Position numbers and translations under genes: made by a program
The notes under the pieces: model-generated
The model's database searches: none
Told to the model about the DNA's origin: nothing
What the model saw: the letters and a program-made list of their open reading frames with translations, nothing else
Shown here: piece after piece, positions 50,099-61,800 of the stretch
Position numbering within the stretch: position 1 is the stretch's first letter
Layout of the letters: each line of letters starts with the position of its first letter
DNA from: Phymatolithon calcareum
Lineage: Eukaryota; Rhodophyta; Florideophyceae; Hapalidiales
Reading direction: 5' to 3'
Assembly (NCBI GenBank): GCA_977006965.1
Contig: OZ345364.1
Coordinates: forward strand, 496,001-560,000
DNA: 64,000 nucleotides

Positions 50099-52230
50099 TG
50101 AGAGAGAAATTTTCTGGACGCTCTCCTGTACGTATTTAGACTCTCTGATCTGAGTTTCCGTACCTGTCAAGTCAACACCGGGATGATGTAAGTATGTCAG
50201 CACGACAGAGTCACATGATGATGAGCAGATATGGCAGAGTCAATAATTCGGCGACCGTAGACTTGAAATGCTCGAAAAGCTCAGTTTTCCACGGATGATC
50301 GTACTTAATGTCTAAATGCAGACATATAATACAGATTAGATCAACGGTTTCTGTCTATGTATTGATGTACTTAAATCAGGCGAAATATATAGTCTAAATC
50401 AGGTCCAAGTGTTGTCTGAAACTCAATAAATGACCCAGTTTGAGAAAAATGAACGAAGGGGCAATGCTAGGGAGATGAGCAACCAGAAGAGGAACTGGCG
50501 AAAACGTTGATGAGCTCTTCGGAAAGCCTCTTAGTTCACGCTTGAAGTGTTCCTGCAGGAGAAGTAAGACATCATGATAACGGAAGAGTTGGAAAGCCCT
50601 GTTACTTGACTTCAATAGACCCTGTTCAAATAAAACCCATTGCGAAAACATACAAAGACTTTGAGAACGTTTTTTCGCGTTACCAAGTAACGGTGGAAGC
50701 AGAAGTGAGATCCAGATAGTTAGAGATCTCCAAGGTCAGCCAAAAGAGATTTTACCCGTACTTCAGGGATGATTTTCATAGTTGGATTATTGAAAATGCT
50801 TGGTGGCAATGTCAGAGAAATGTAGCATTTGTACAAAAAATCCTGTGCAGAGAAAATTGGAAATGCAGTTAATAGGGAAAGAATGATAGAAAGGCTGTCT
50901 GTGTCGCATACCAGTGAGATTCAATCATTAAAAACTTTTGAAAAACGCACTCCAGTGAAAAGTAAAGCCGATTTGTGTTCTAGCCGCACACACAGGCTTC
51001 GAAAAGTGCCCTGGGTAGACAATTTGAAAATGTGTTAGTAACAGGAGAATATAAATCTGAGGCTTACAAAGGAGTTGGGTAACAATGTAAAACTTTCAGC
51101 GCGTTATCTTAAAAGCTAGCAGATCGTGCCCTAGCTGGTTCAGGCAGTGGTGAAAAATGAAGGAGATCTTCGACGGCTGTGAGATTGAAACGCGCTATAC
51201 GCGTGCCTGTCGTGAACGCCGTGGAGCTGTTTCGCGCGACTTGCATGTGATCGAATGGAAGACATAGGCGATCTAAATAAATCCTTAATGCGATACAGAT
51301 CGAATCTGAGGTCTGACAAGGAGTTTGACAGCAACAAAAAACTGTCCGAGTGTTCGCGTAAAAGATAAGAAAACGCATCCTCGCTGGAAATCTCTCCAAT
51401 GCTAGCACAGGTGACAATAATCGAAGGACATCTTCCACGGTCCTGAGCAAGGCACGAATGTGTGCATTTCGTCCAGGCCATGGGGTTCTTTTTCGAGACT
51501 TGCATGTAATGGAATGGAAGGCATGCACGACCGCCTTCAATCCTTCACGTGATAGAGGTTCATGTGCGAGGATTTATACAGGCGAAAATTGAGTAGCTTC
51601 AAAAAGCTGACACCGGGGCGGGCGGAGAAGAGATGATCGTGTGCTACGTAAATGGACAACCACTATCGTCCAGCTGTCAGCGGCAGTATTTAAGGTGTCG
51701 AGTGCACTCTAGACGCATGCATCAAATATTTCTAGAAAATATTCTTAAAACTGTCTGCCTTAAGGGTCCCGAGGTTACTATCAAACCTACAAGAAATTTC
51801 TAGAATACGTTATTGTAGGAGAGGATTACAGCGAGTCACGAAATCATAACTTCCTAGTCCGCATCGGAGGATAGTCAGGAGGCGGTAATGATACCGCCTT
51901 TGGTGTATCCACGGATGATCTTCACGCTGATCTCTAGCAAAAGTTTTAAAATGATACTAGGCATACACGCATCGAGAAATATGCACAGTTAAAATAATCG
52001 TACATTTGTAATTTCTGCGTCGAGCCAAACCACTGAGCAGAAATCATCTAGCACGCCAGCAAACAAAGTTGTTCAGTAACGGTACACAGGGCATAAGAAC
52101 TAATCCCTCCGCACCAAGTGGAATTGTCCGAACTTTCACAACTCGAGCGAGCACGCCTGTTACAGACCACGACGAAAAAGGAAAGGGTCGTGCGTGATCA
52201 AAAGCAAAGCGACGAACTCAGTACTCGACA
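50099..52230. other. No recognised gene; diverged internal duplication
   Basis: About 2.1 kb with scattered short frames. Two related stretches about 265 bp apart (near 51170-51265 and 51430-51520) share gacttgcatgt-aatggaatggaagg-like sequence. On the plus strand both can read RDLHVxEWK, but in different frames. No known family. Confidence 0.4.
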
Positions 52231-54333
52231 ATGCAGCCGGACGAATTAGCCGAGCATGGAATGAGCGGACATTTCTTAGGGGCTGTGCCCAACCAAGCGA
52301 CTTGGACACTTGGTCTTCGAGACCTTAAAACTGAAATGAGGACGAATCTTGTTGTCATAAGGAAAGACGTCCACATCTTGATGGGCAGGCATCCCGATTG
52401 GAAGAGCTGAACTGGGATGATCTTTTCTGCGAAATATAAAAAGTCAAAAGAAATCGCGTTGAGGTACCTATTGACCACTTCGGAGAAGCTCTGATGGTTC
52501 CGAATAATGTTGTTCCTCATCTGCAGCTGTTTTGCATAATAAAAACAACTAGATTCGCTCTACAAGCACCACATGGAGGTTCTCTCGTGTCAGAAGGCGT
52601 TTTGAACAAACTGCAAGATTTTGCGAATGTTATCAAGGCCGCTTCAGGCTTTTCCATTCTTGGTTTTGCGATTAAGGAAAACATCAAGAGGCTGAAGCAT
52701 TCTACAGATATCGGTCGGAACATGTCGTTTTTCCTACACGAGGCCATGTTTACGGTCGTGATCTACGCGAAGAACAATATGTTCGACAAGCCCGGGGCCC
52801 CAAGGAGAAATGGTCTCAAGATTGAGCCTGCCTTGATCACAAAGATCTGAAACGCTGAAGCCGTACGCGCGAGAATCAACCGTATAAGCGCCGCGCTAGA
52901 GGCTGGAGAGTCAATCACGCCGTCTGAAAGTGGACGCACCCCGCTCGTTGGCACTTCGCGTAGCGGTACACAGTCGCTGTCATCAGCATATTTCTTCGAT
53001 GACGTTCAGGCAGCGAATCGTGCACGAATATGTGCCAGCTCTTCGGTGAGGATTAACAATGGAGCGAGCGTAGGGTCCGGTTACGGCAGAGATTCTGCGG
53101 GTCAGAGTATATCCCAAAGATGCGCTGACCTTGGACACCATTCAATAATCGGAAGAGGAGTGGTTCAAGGCGACAGAATGGGGGCGGCTGGAAGAGGAAT
53201 GGATGAGGGGAGGTAATTTATTGCCGAAGAACACCGAACGGTTGCCGTTGAAAAGCTGCGCACTGCATGGACTAAATTTCTTACTCATGGCCACACGGAG
53301 TTCAGATCTTTCTTGCACAAAACGCGTTTCTCCAGGAGTATCTTATGAAAGTGTACATCAAAGATGTGGACCTCCCTCCCGGAAACCTGAACTCTGGTTG
53401 GGAGAAGGCACGTGCAGACGGCTTTGAGTACAAGTTTGATGACTTAACTGCAAGAAGTGAATTGAATATTCCCTCGGCCATCCAGGGCTTCATATGAGAC
53501 ATTCCAATTTCGAAATTTGATGACGAAGAAACGGCCCGAGACATGGTTCCCGCGAAAGTGATACCGCAAGCCTCCAAGAAGGAAAAATGAATGTTCTCAA
53601 GGCTCGGTTCTTTTGCTTGACTGTAGGCCTGGGCTACAAGCGAAAAGAAGTTCATATCCCTGGGGATGGGTTGACCGGGAATAGTATTGCGAATGAAAGA
53701 GACATACTCCACGAAGTTGAAGAATCTGTCATTGTACATGATGTAGCAATTGAGGCAGTGGTTGAACGGAACAGAGTGATGGACACTGACGCATTTCTAG
53801 CAATCTCGGCCCTTTCCATTCGAGTCGTCCATATTCTTGCGATTGCGCTGAGTGTAATGCTTCGTCAGAGCTTAAAAATTGAGTTGGAACCAATGGAAAA
53901 ACTTGTACTGGGGAATGCTGTTTATTGCGACGTACAAGCCGATGAAGACCTCGTAAAAAATCGGTTGGAAGAACCAAAAGAAGGTCCGAATGGGTCGGCA
54001 TCGTTCAAAGAAAGGTCAACACATCGGAAAAATATGACGCAAAAAATGCAAATGACGTATACCGAATACCTGGAGGCGAGGGCACCTCCACAGCCGCTCT
54101 CATCGACAAGCCATGTCTTTTCTTTACCTGATCATCCGGTTTCGTTGACATCAGCGCACGATAATGACCAAGTATGGATGTCAGGGCCGTTGCAAAATCT
54201 CACGATTCCGCTGCACGTTGGATGGAAATGCCTTCGTGGCATTCATAATCTAATCTCTTGCTATATATCCGGATCTACTTTGGTTTTTCTTGTCTTTACT
54301 CTGTGTATCTTTTTCTTGTGCTTGATTTACTAG
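52231..54333 (+). pseudogene. Possible endogenous viral element (broken)
   Basis: A series of plus-strand frames with protein-like composition: 52231-52410 (stop at 52408), 52494-52850 (different frame), 53345-53497 with two in-frame stops by 53590, and a 248-codon frame 53587-54333 ending in a strongly hydrophobic, membrane-anchor-like stretch. The succession of separate short genes on one strand, none repeated in the sister blocks, recalls an integrated copy of a negative-strand RNA virus nucleoprotein region. I see no diagnostic motif. It could equally be an unrelated decayed gene. Confidence 0.25.
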
Positions 54334-54375
54334 CGGTCATCGATCAGAGGTGTATAACGCTGAATTCTTTATTAT

Positions 54376-54837
54376 TCAGTTATTTTGTCTATTAATGCTT
54401 TCTTTAAATGAACAGTGTCTGTTAGATTCCGAAAAACATTTCGAATACACAAGAGAAAACGACAGAGAAGATTGTGCGTGGTTAAATTCAGATTGTTTAG
54501 AACATGTAGATGTGTAATACTTCTCAGCATTAGAAGTTATAGATGTAGGAGCTGGCAAGGAGGAAATTGTCTTGCTCTCCAAAGAAAAATCTGTTTCCCA
54601 GGTTTCTTCAAACCATGAAGTGCTTTCCTGATTAAGAATTGGTACTGCGTGATTGCGAGGAGATATTTTATAAGGTGAGCTATCCCATTGCCGTTTTGGA
54701 ACTGTGTTTGGTTCGTCCTTTCGGAAATTTGTCCTGGAATATTTGCTCTTTCCATTGTCCTCCAGAGCATGTAAGGAGCTGTTCTCGATTGCTAGTGCCA
54801 GACATGTCATTGTGCGTACGTATTGCAGAGGACGCAA
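54376..54837 (-). other. Unidentified 153-codon frame
   Basis: An open minus-strand frame in AT-rich sequence, Ser/Thr/Asn-rich, with no signal peptide or domain I recognise. It could be an exon or the tail of a protein linked to the region before it. Confidence 0.25.
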
Positions 54838-54904
54838 TGATCTTCTAGCTACAATCCAGTTATGACCAGAATGGAGTCCTTGTCCTAGAACAATATCATA
54901 TATG

Positions 54905-55093
54905 GATGGATGGATTTCTGTTTTATTGAAGCTCCCTTAGTCAATTATCATTGCACCTGAGAGACTTTTCGTTGCGCTACAATCCTTCGCTTACGTTTTC
55001 ATTTTGATTTCGGACATTTTCTTTGGACGGTATCAACTGCCATTTCCAGCATCTCTTTTTGAATATCGGAAAGTCGTTGCTTGGGCATTAAGT
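54905..55093 (-). mobile_element. LINE-F 3' end with TGGA tail
   Basis: The tail TGGATGGA at 54905 is followed by the 3' UTR and the last coding codons on the minus strand (EMLEMAVDTVQRKCPKSK). Perfect 14-bp TSD caatatcatatatg at 54891-54904 and 55094-55107. Confidence 0.88.
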
Positions 55094-55264
55094 CAATATC
55101 ATATATGATACTCATAGACTTGGACTGTTAACTCAGTATTTTCCGACGCATCCTGCAGTTTTACCGAACGATAAAAATGCTGTCCTAAAATACTATTCGA
55201 AATTTGAGTAAACTCTACAATGTTCAGAATGGAACGTTTGAAGAATTGAATTATAGATCAAAGG

Positions 55265-56342
55265 ACACGCGTGCCTTTGTCCTTTCTTCCAAACCGTCTG
55301 AATCGGAAGCGCAATGGCTCTAAGCTAAGCATATACCACCGTGAGAAAGGTATACCTGGACATTGGTGCCATCAATATAGCACGTGCGAAAGCGAAATGA
55401 CAGAGCTTCTTTATATTTTCGGAATACTCTTCCTCATGACAAGGTTTGACTTGGGCGCAAAGTGATTTATGGACGTCTACCATGGGGAACAAGTACATCC
55501 TCGCTACTTCAATTTTAAACACTGGAATGACCAGAGACAGTCTCTCCGAGTACCTCCGATGCATCACATTCAACGTGCAACCAAGTAAACAAGGCACTCT
55601 GTCGTCCGTACTGCACCGGTGGGCGCTCGTTCAGGATTTTGTCGATGCCCTTAATGATCACAAAAAGCCCACTGTGTCTCTGATAGGCCTGATTTTCTTT
55701 GACAGATTCATATCTCTTTGGTATGGCAACGGAGGCCATTGGGTTGAAAATGGCCTGCTTTAATACATCGCCATCCACAATAAACCGGAGAAAGGTTGCG
55801 ACGTTCAGAATTCAGCCTAAAGAAGACGTGAGAAAATGTTGCATCTTGAGCTGGGGACCACGGCATAGGCAGAGAAGCAAAAAGGTTTAGAAGGTGAAAC
55901 TGCTCATAGCACAGTGGTACTGCGCCGTCTTGTGGTCCCATAATCTGGCACAAGGGGCCCTGTCCTCCGGATTCATTGCCTCGCGCAATATTCATCTATG
56001 TTCAGTACCCCAGAACATGCAGTGCTCCGGGGGCGGTGTTGAAACCCACTTAACTCCCTCGAAGATGAAAAGTAAGCTTTAGGTGGAATGAGGACTACTT
56101 TAACTGTTCAAAACAACCGCAGAGTCTGCCAAGTCAGGGAAATATCCCTCGTGTTCTCATCATGTAATAGACTTGCTGGCGCCGCAATCAAGATTTGTGG
56201 TACTTCATCAAGTAGAATCGATTTTGCTCAGCATGCTGAACACATCCATGAGCTTGATGCTTTTTCTGAGCCTAATAATGAGTAGCAATTGAGGAAAAAG
56301 AGCCTCTCAATTGAGGGAAAATTCCCGTCAAATAGACATTAG
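55265..56342 (+). pseudogene. piggyBac-like PB5, 3' two-thirds
   Basis: DDE-domain start (MTELLYIFGILFLMTRFDLG at about 55398-55460), then RYFNF.HWN, IFFDRFISLWYGNGG near 55700, and a decayed C-terminal tail near 56090-56280. The right end is palindrome CTCAATTGAGGG and terminus CGTCAAATAGACATTAG. Many stops and frameshifts. The left end is missing. Confidence 0.6.
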
Positions 56343-56915
56343 GATTAATGCTCGCCTCGGGCACGTCTGGTCGATTTGCTTGGTCCTTTCATTCCGAAGC
56401 GATATCCTTGACCATTAGATTGTAATGAATATCAAGGAACAGTTCGCGGTCCCCTTCAAACATATGCAGGAAGGGAAATCTCCAGGCCAACTCCGACGAA
56501 TACTGTTCGCAACAGAAGGCACGAGGCTCGAAGCAAGAAGAAGAAGGAAAATACCGTACGACAAACCGGATGAGATCCCGACCATCCTCAGGTTTACCAA
56601 GGTGAGACATAGACAAATGGCCATAAAATACGTAAACGGAAGGTTCCCTCAAGTGAGCACGGCGCTAATCCTGGAGACCATACGTATGAACCTAATAAAG
56701 TATGAACTGGACCCCGGAGAGATGTTAAGAACGGAAAAGGCATTAGACTCCATACTACTCTACAGCGTCACCAGAATTGACAATATGGAAAACGACGAGT
56801 CCCTGTATTAGGGACCAGGCGACATACTAGAATGAACAAGTTATGAAAAGCTGCTCCCGTACAGTCTTAGGAATGTTAATGAGGGCTTTCAAATAGACAA
56901 CTAAACAGTTAAAAA
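56343..56915 (+). mobile_element. LINE-G C-terminus and 3' UTR
   Basis: The frame 56425-56811 has RRKIPYDKPDEIPTILRF, RHRQMAIKYVNGRFPQ and the end MENDESLY, related to LINE-A and LINE-B. The 3' UTR ends in poly(A) at 56911-56918. It directly abuts the truncated cysteine gene D. Confidence 0.8.
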
Positions 56916-56936
56916 AAATGCACTCCCCGCGTCGGT

Positions 56937-57431
56937 GTGAATAGATATTGCAAGAGTACACTTTACTACAAGCTCGGACTCAAATGCGAAAACTCCAAGT
57001 GTGTCTGTCCTCTCCCGAAAACGAATGGATACTGTGGCGGACTTTGCAAGTCGTGCCCATTCAGTCATCTTTGTTACAGGAGCTACTGGCGTAAGCAGAT
57101 GGGGCTGAACGAGAAGTGCGACTATCCGAAGTTGATTTGCAAAGCTGGTTTGAAGTGTGTAGCGGGAACATGTCAAACTATTGAATGCCCCCCCGTTCCG
57201 CAGCCGGATGACTTCTGTGGTGGAGATTGCAAAAAATGCCCGCCTGGATATAGGTGCTATGAGAATTACTGCAGGCAGGAAATGAGAGTGGATGAAACGT
57301 GCGACCCCCCGAAATGGATTTGCAAGAGCGGTCTGGTCTGTAGTGGAGGAAAATGCCGTTTTCAGCTCCCTCCGAACCCGTGTGTTCTTGCTAAGAACAG
57401 CCTTTTGCTATATCCTTGCCACCAGCCATGA
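56937..57431 (+). pseudogene. Cysteine-module gene D, 5'-truncated
   Basis: Homology to genes A/B begins at about 56928, within the first cysteine unit, right after the LINE-G poly(A). The signal peptide and N-terminus are lost. What remains is NRYCKSTLYYKLGLKC and two 10-cysteine modules. One module cysteine is changed (YRSYWRKQ for YRSYCRKQ) and one of the first unit (LYYKLG for LYCMLG). The tail is C-like then A-like (LPPNPCVLAKNS). It lacks a plausible start and has lost cysteines, so it is probably a pseudogene. Confidence 0.8.
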
Positions 57432-57784
57432 ACTGCGTAAATCTCCAGATTATTTGGTTTCCCAACATTCTGCTTTACCGCAGTCTCAAGTGCTCTGGGC
57501 ATCTCTGAGTATTCATGTCTCACGGCTGCAAGTTGCTATTTGCATGGGGCGAACTTTAACTATCACTGATGGATGAATGGATGTTAGTTTAAGTAAAGCT
57601 CTTGATGTCTATTTCGCCTTTGAGGATTGCCGTAGCGTTACTTCTCTTTCCGCAATTTTGCGCTTCTGTGCTCATTCTTTAATTTATATACTCTCTCAAA
57701 TTCTCCATTCGCCTACCTATGCATCTTCCTATTGTAGATACCATACGTCCCGGCGAGGTTTAGTTTGATAGATTCATTGCCTGT

Positions 57785-58080
57785 TGTGATCGTTCCCCTG
57801 TATCTGTCGACCACTCGGGTCCCATTTGTGAGAGTGATAACTTTTTTGTTTGGTTCAGGCAAGGTTGCTACTTTTACCAATTCGGCAGTGCTTCATTACG
57901 TGTAACCACACTTGCCGATTGCCCGAATTAGGTGTACATTGCGTGCCCTATGTGGCCTTCGCAATGATACCGTTACATGTTCAAATCTAGATATTACGCG
58001 TAGCCTGATATAGGCACATGCACTTGTTGCATGCAACGCGCCAGGAACACTATCCATGCAGTAAGCGCTATTGGTTTACA
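57785..58080. mobile_element. Probable solo LTR (296 bp)
   Basis: TGTGATCGTTCC...GGTTTACA, with TG/CA ends. It is absent from the same place in B and C (cgcctgtgcacc). Flanks ctgt at 57781-57784 and 58081-58084 give a 4-bp TSD. Confidence 0.6.
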
Positions 58081-58741
58081 CTGTGCGCCTTGCGACAACC
58101 TGTGTTTTAGTTTTAGTTTATTGCTGTACTCTGGTGGAGCGGTTCCAAGCTTGAGTCTTGGCCAATAGCCGTGATGCCACGTCATTAAACCAGTAAATAA
58201 ACGCAATCGATAATATGTTTAATAGACGAAACGGCCCCCGGTTCATCCTATTGATTGTAAGCTTGTACGTAACTGCTTTCTCCTCGATGGTGCTCGCAAG
58301 GCAGTGCTTTGTTGGTAAATTATCTTCTACTTAGAATACGGCAGGGCGTTACTTCTACTAGATAATTGGGAAAGCACTCATTCTCTGCCTGCCACTTGAG
58401 ATACGATTCGATTACACCCGGTGCAAACGCCGTGGTTCCACGATCCGAGAGTCCACGTGGACGGCCAGAACATTTGGACTCTTTCCTTCCCCGCTCCCTT
58501 GTCTTCTTTTCATTTATGATGCACTGTATTCCCTCCGTGTCTACGAGGGAAAGCCCCGGTTTATCCCATTACTCATCACAGACAAAGAGGTACTATGCAT
58601 CCAGGAGAAGATGAATGCGAAGAAGAAAGCAAAGTCCCTAAGGTGCCAAATCTCATCATCAATGATAGAGAATAAGGTGCAGGAATGAGAGCGAAGTAAT
58701 ACTAGAAGGAAATAATGTGCCATTTAATCTCCACTTGCGTA

Positions 58742-58883
58742 TAGATCGCGTCGAAATCGACCACGCTAACATATAAGAACGATAGACCCTGTTTTTGGCC
58801 CAATGGCCTTCGCATAGTTGCCCAAGCGTCTGCAGATGCGTTGGTAACTTTTAAATAAAAAACTTACACTTCTTCTTCTTCTT
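58742..58883 (+). mobile_element. TTC-tail SINE-containing insert
   Basis: TSD ccacttgcgta at 58731-58741 and 58884-58894. The empty counterpart is in B near 27342. The right half is the SINE 3' end; the left 65 bp is not recognised. Confidence 0.75.
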
Positions 58884-58939
58884 CCACTTGCGTACCTAGC
58901 CACCTTTACAATAAACTACAATACCTCTACAATAAACTA

Positions 58940-59109
58940 GGAGACCAGAGGTGTGTTTTTGTAGTCCACTGAATCGTGTTACACCAAAAAGAAAAGAAAC
59001 TCTTCCATAGACAGAATCTAGCCAAACCTCTTGGCCCTAGAAAAGTTTGCCCAATCGTCGGCAGATGAGTTGGTAACTTTTAAATAATAATCCACCTTTC
59101 TTCTTCTTT
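58940..59109 (+). mobile_element. TTC-tail SINE with TSD
   Basis: From GAGACCAGAGGTGTG to TTC repeats. TSD tacaataaacta at 58928-58939 and 59110-59121. Empty in B at about 27364. Confidence 0.85.
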
Positions 59110-59324
59110 TACAATAAACTACATTACTTCGACGAGCTGGGTAAAGCGCTTCGCGGCAATGAGCTTTGCCCAAGATTATGTTTACGACCTCCTTGAGAGC
59201 GGCACTGCAGAACAGCTCTGGACGAGCTATCAGTGGACGAGGTTCTGCCAATGAGGCAATAAACAAACGCGCAGTGATCTTCAAAGAATATAACGAAAAA
59301 GGCAAAACGGTCTGAAGAAGAAGA

Positions 59325-59640
59325 AGAATAGTAGCTTTTTATTTAAAAGTTTCCAACGCAACTGCTAACGCTTGGGGAAACTTTCCTAGTTCCAAGAAGT
59401 TTTGGCTGGATTCTGTATATGAAAGAGTTTCTTTTCTTGTTGGTGTAACAGGATTCAGTGGACTACAAAATACCACCTCTGGTCTCCTTCGGGATCTCGA
59501 AGGGGAAAATTACTCCCTTGTCCTGTGGCACGCTGTGATTTCAGGTTGCGGCCAGGCAGGTCTGGAAAATGCAAAATTTCCCCAAGCGTCTGTGATGCGC
59601 TGGAAACTAAAAATCTCCATTTCTCCTTCTTCTTCTTCTC
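59325..59640. mobile_element. Two TTC-tail SINE pieces tail to tail, block D
   Basis: Paralogue of 27605-27925. Confidence 0.65.
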
Positions 59641-59649
59641 TTGAGGAAC

Positions 59650-60310
59650 ACCGGCACTTCTCACAGACACGTGGCAACATTGTTGAGGCGAATCGAAAAC
59701 ACGTCCGAAAAGCTGCTCAGTCCATGATAATCGACCACACCGCCAGCGATGACGGAGATGCTACTTGCGACGAGGAGCGAAAGAAGAAGAAAGGTAGATT
59801 TTTATTTAAAAGTTACCAACGCATCTGCTGACGCTCGGGGCAACTTTCCTAAGGCCAAGGGGTTTTGGCTAGATTCTGTCTTGAAGGGGTTTTCTTTTCT
59901 TGTTGGTGTGACACGACTCAGTGGACTACAAAAACCCACCTCTAGTCTCCTTCGGGACCTCGAGGGGGAAAGTTACTCCCCTGTCCTGTGACGAGGAGCG
60001 AAAGCATAGAGAGTAGCGCACGAAATATATTTTTACTTTTTTGGACAGGTTTATTTTTAAAAGCCCCTCAGTCATACAAATATTCCGGCAAGGCGTCCTC
60101 AAGTGAAAGCATAGCTCTTCTCTTACGTCTGTTATTCTCGCACCTAGCATGTCCTCGATAACACATTTTACTGTCACATAGATTGCTCTGCGTATCAAAA
60201 CGGATGAGTAGTAGTTTTTGCAAGGGGTGCAGATTTAGCGAACTTTCCCCACTTTTTCGGTCCATGTAGCGAATGTACTCGACAAACAACTGTTTCGACA
60301 TGACAGTTGA
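59650..60310 (+). pseudogene. MULE remnant, block D, with SINE insert
   Basis: As 27940-28345, with a SINE additionally inserted at 59784-59989. The terminal repeat is at about 60230-60280. Confidence 0.6.
59784..59989 (-). mobile_element. TTC-tail SINE with TSD in MULE remnant
   Basis: 206 bp. TSD gacgaggagcgaaag at 59769-59783 and 59990-60004. Empty site in B at 28054-28068. Confidence 0.88.
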
Positions 60311-60746
60311 TGTGGTGACACGACGCAAGCTAATTTTTTGAAATAACGCAAAACCTAAGATCGTTTAAGTCTTCTCCACTTATTTTTTAAAACAATTGTT
60401 GCATAAAGATTTCTCAAATCCGTCTTCGACCTAGAAACGTGCCCTGAGATCTAGAATTTTAGACCATCCAGTACAGACCTTGCACAGCATTGCAGCATAT
60501 GAAATAAGATAACCCTTCTGGAGTGCCTCCCATCTCGTCAATGCGATCGTCTGCGCGTACAGAACCTTGCGGTCGACGTTGTCTCACTTGCAATACGAAA
60601 GTTGTGGAACGAGAGAATCGAAGAGGGAATGGAAGGTAATAGATCCAAGGAGAGATTACGAGACGTGAAATGCTCGGTCACACTCATTATCGCGAGAATG
60701 GAATGGAAGAATCTTTGACCCTCGTATCGCTATTTGCCCCATAGGA

Positions 60747-61526
60747 TGGATGGATGGATTTCTGTTTTATTGAAGCTCCCTTAGTCAATTATCATTGCAC
60801 CTGAGAGACTTTTCGTTGCGCTACAATCCTTCGCTTACGTTTTTGTAGAAAGTAACCGATGTGTTGAGGTTTTCGTTGTTGAGTGCCGATTTTATTGAGA
60901 CTCAAGCTCTATCCCTTATTTGTACTGTCCTGAGCAAACCTACAAAAGCTCTAGATCCAATATTCGAGTATCAGCAGCACCTTGCTACTGCAAGGGTGAC
61001 TAAGCGCTGATAACTCTGTTTAAAACGTGCTACATAAGCGTGGGTTACTTCCGCGCAGTAACTAACACAAGTACAATTCAGCAGATGCACAGTAGGTGAC
61101 AAGCGAGCAAACATGAAGTTCGCGCTCCAGACATCGGCGCATTTGCACGTCATCCTGTAAGTAGAAGGATACGTTAGCCGCGCGCCGTAATACCGAGTGG
61201 ACACGTGGCCTGTGTCTCTGTAATATGAAGACACGATGATGCTCAAAACGAAACCTTGAGCCTGAAGTTCGCGATAGAACAGAAAAACTTATTCCATCAA
61301 CAGTTTTCATTTTGATTTCGGACATTTTCTTTGGACGGTATCAACTGCCATTTCCAGCATCTCTTTTTGAATATCGGAAAGTCGTTGCTCGGGCATTAAG
61401 TTTGAGATAACTGTGAGAGCTTCATCGAGTTTGGAATCTTCGTTTCTTGCTTGTTCTTGCCCGGGATATGGGAAGCGGTGAAATAACCAGTGCGTGCAAA
61501 GAAGCCTGTGCTTCGCTTTTTTGAGG
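60747..61526 (-). mobile_element. LINE-F 3' part, block D specific
   Basis: TGGA tail at left. The minus-strand C-terminus at the right includes KKAKHRLLCTHWLFHRFPY and ends KCPKSK. Perfect TSD tttgccccatagga at 60733-60746 and 61527-61540. The empty site in B is at 33601-33614. It is interrupted by a solo LTR. Confidence 0.85.
60844..61302. mobile_element. Solo LTR (459 bp) inside LINE-F
   Basis: TGTAGAAAG...CATCAACA. TSD gtttt at 60839-60843 and 61303-61307. The intact LINE-F copy at 54905-55093 shows the unoccupied site. Confidence 0.85.
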
Positions 61527-61634
61527 TTTGCCCCATAGGAGAAAAGGCAAAATGAACGAATGAAATAAAAGGAGAGTTTTTTGAAGCCTGGAGATTACAT
61601 AGCTAATTCCCTTCAAGGCCCCTCAGAGGACCAA

Positions 61635-61788
61635 AGGTGGGTTTTTGTAGACAGTGGAACGCTTACCGTTAGAAGCTCTTCACTTGAAATAATCCAGCCA
61701 AGTTGTCTTGGCGCATGAAAAGTTGCCCCAAGCGCGAGCAGATGCGTTGGTATCTTTTTAAAAAAATGTACTTTTCTTCTTCTTCTTG
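61635..61788 (+). mobile_element. TTC-tail SINE, variant subfamily, block D
   Basis: Paralogue of 33705-33867; ends in TTC repeats immediately before the tagattgcatag target. Confidence 0.7.
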
Positions 61789-61800
61789 TAGATTGCATAG

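Noticed and set aside
53302-53739. 145-codon minus-strand frame
   Set aside because: It overlaps plus-strand frames with more protein-like composition and has no recognisable motif. Treated as chance.
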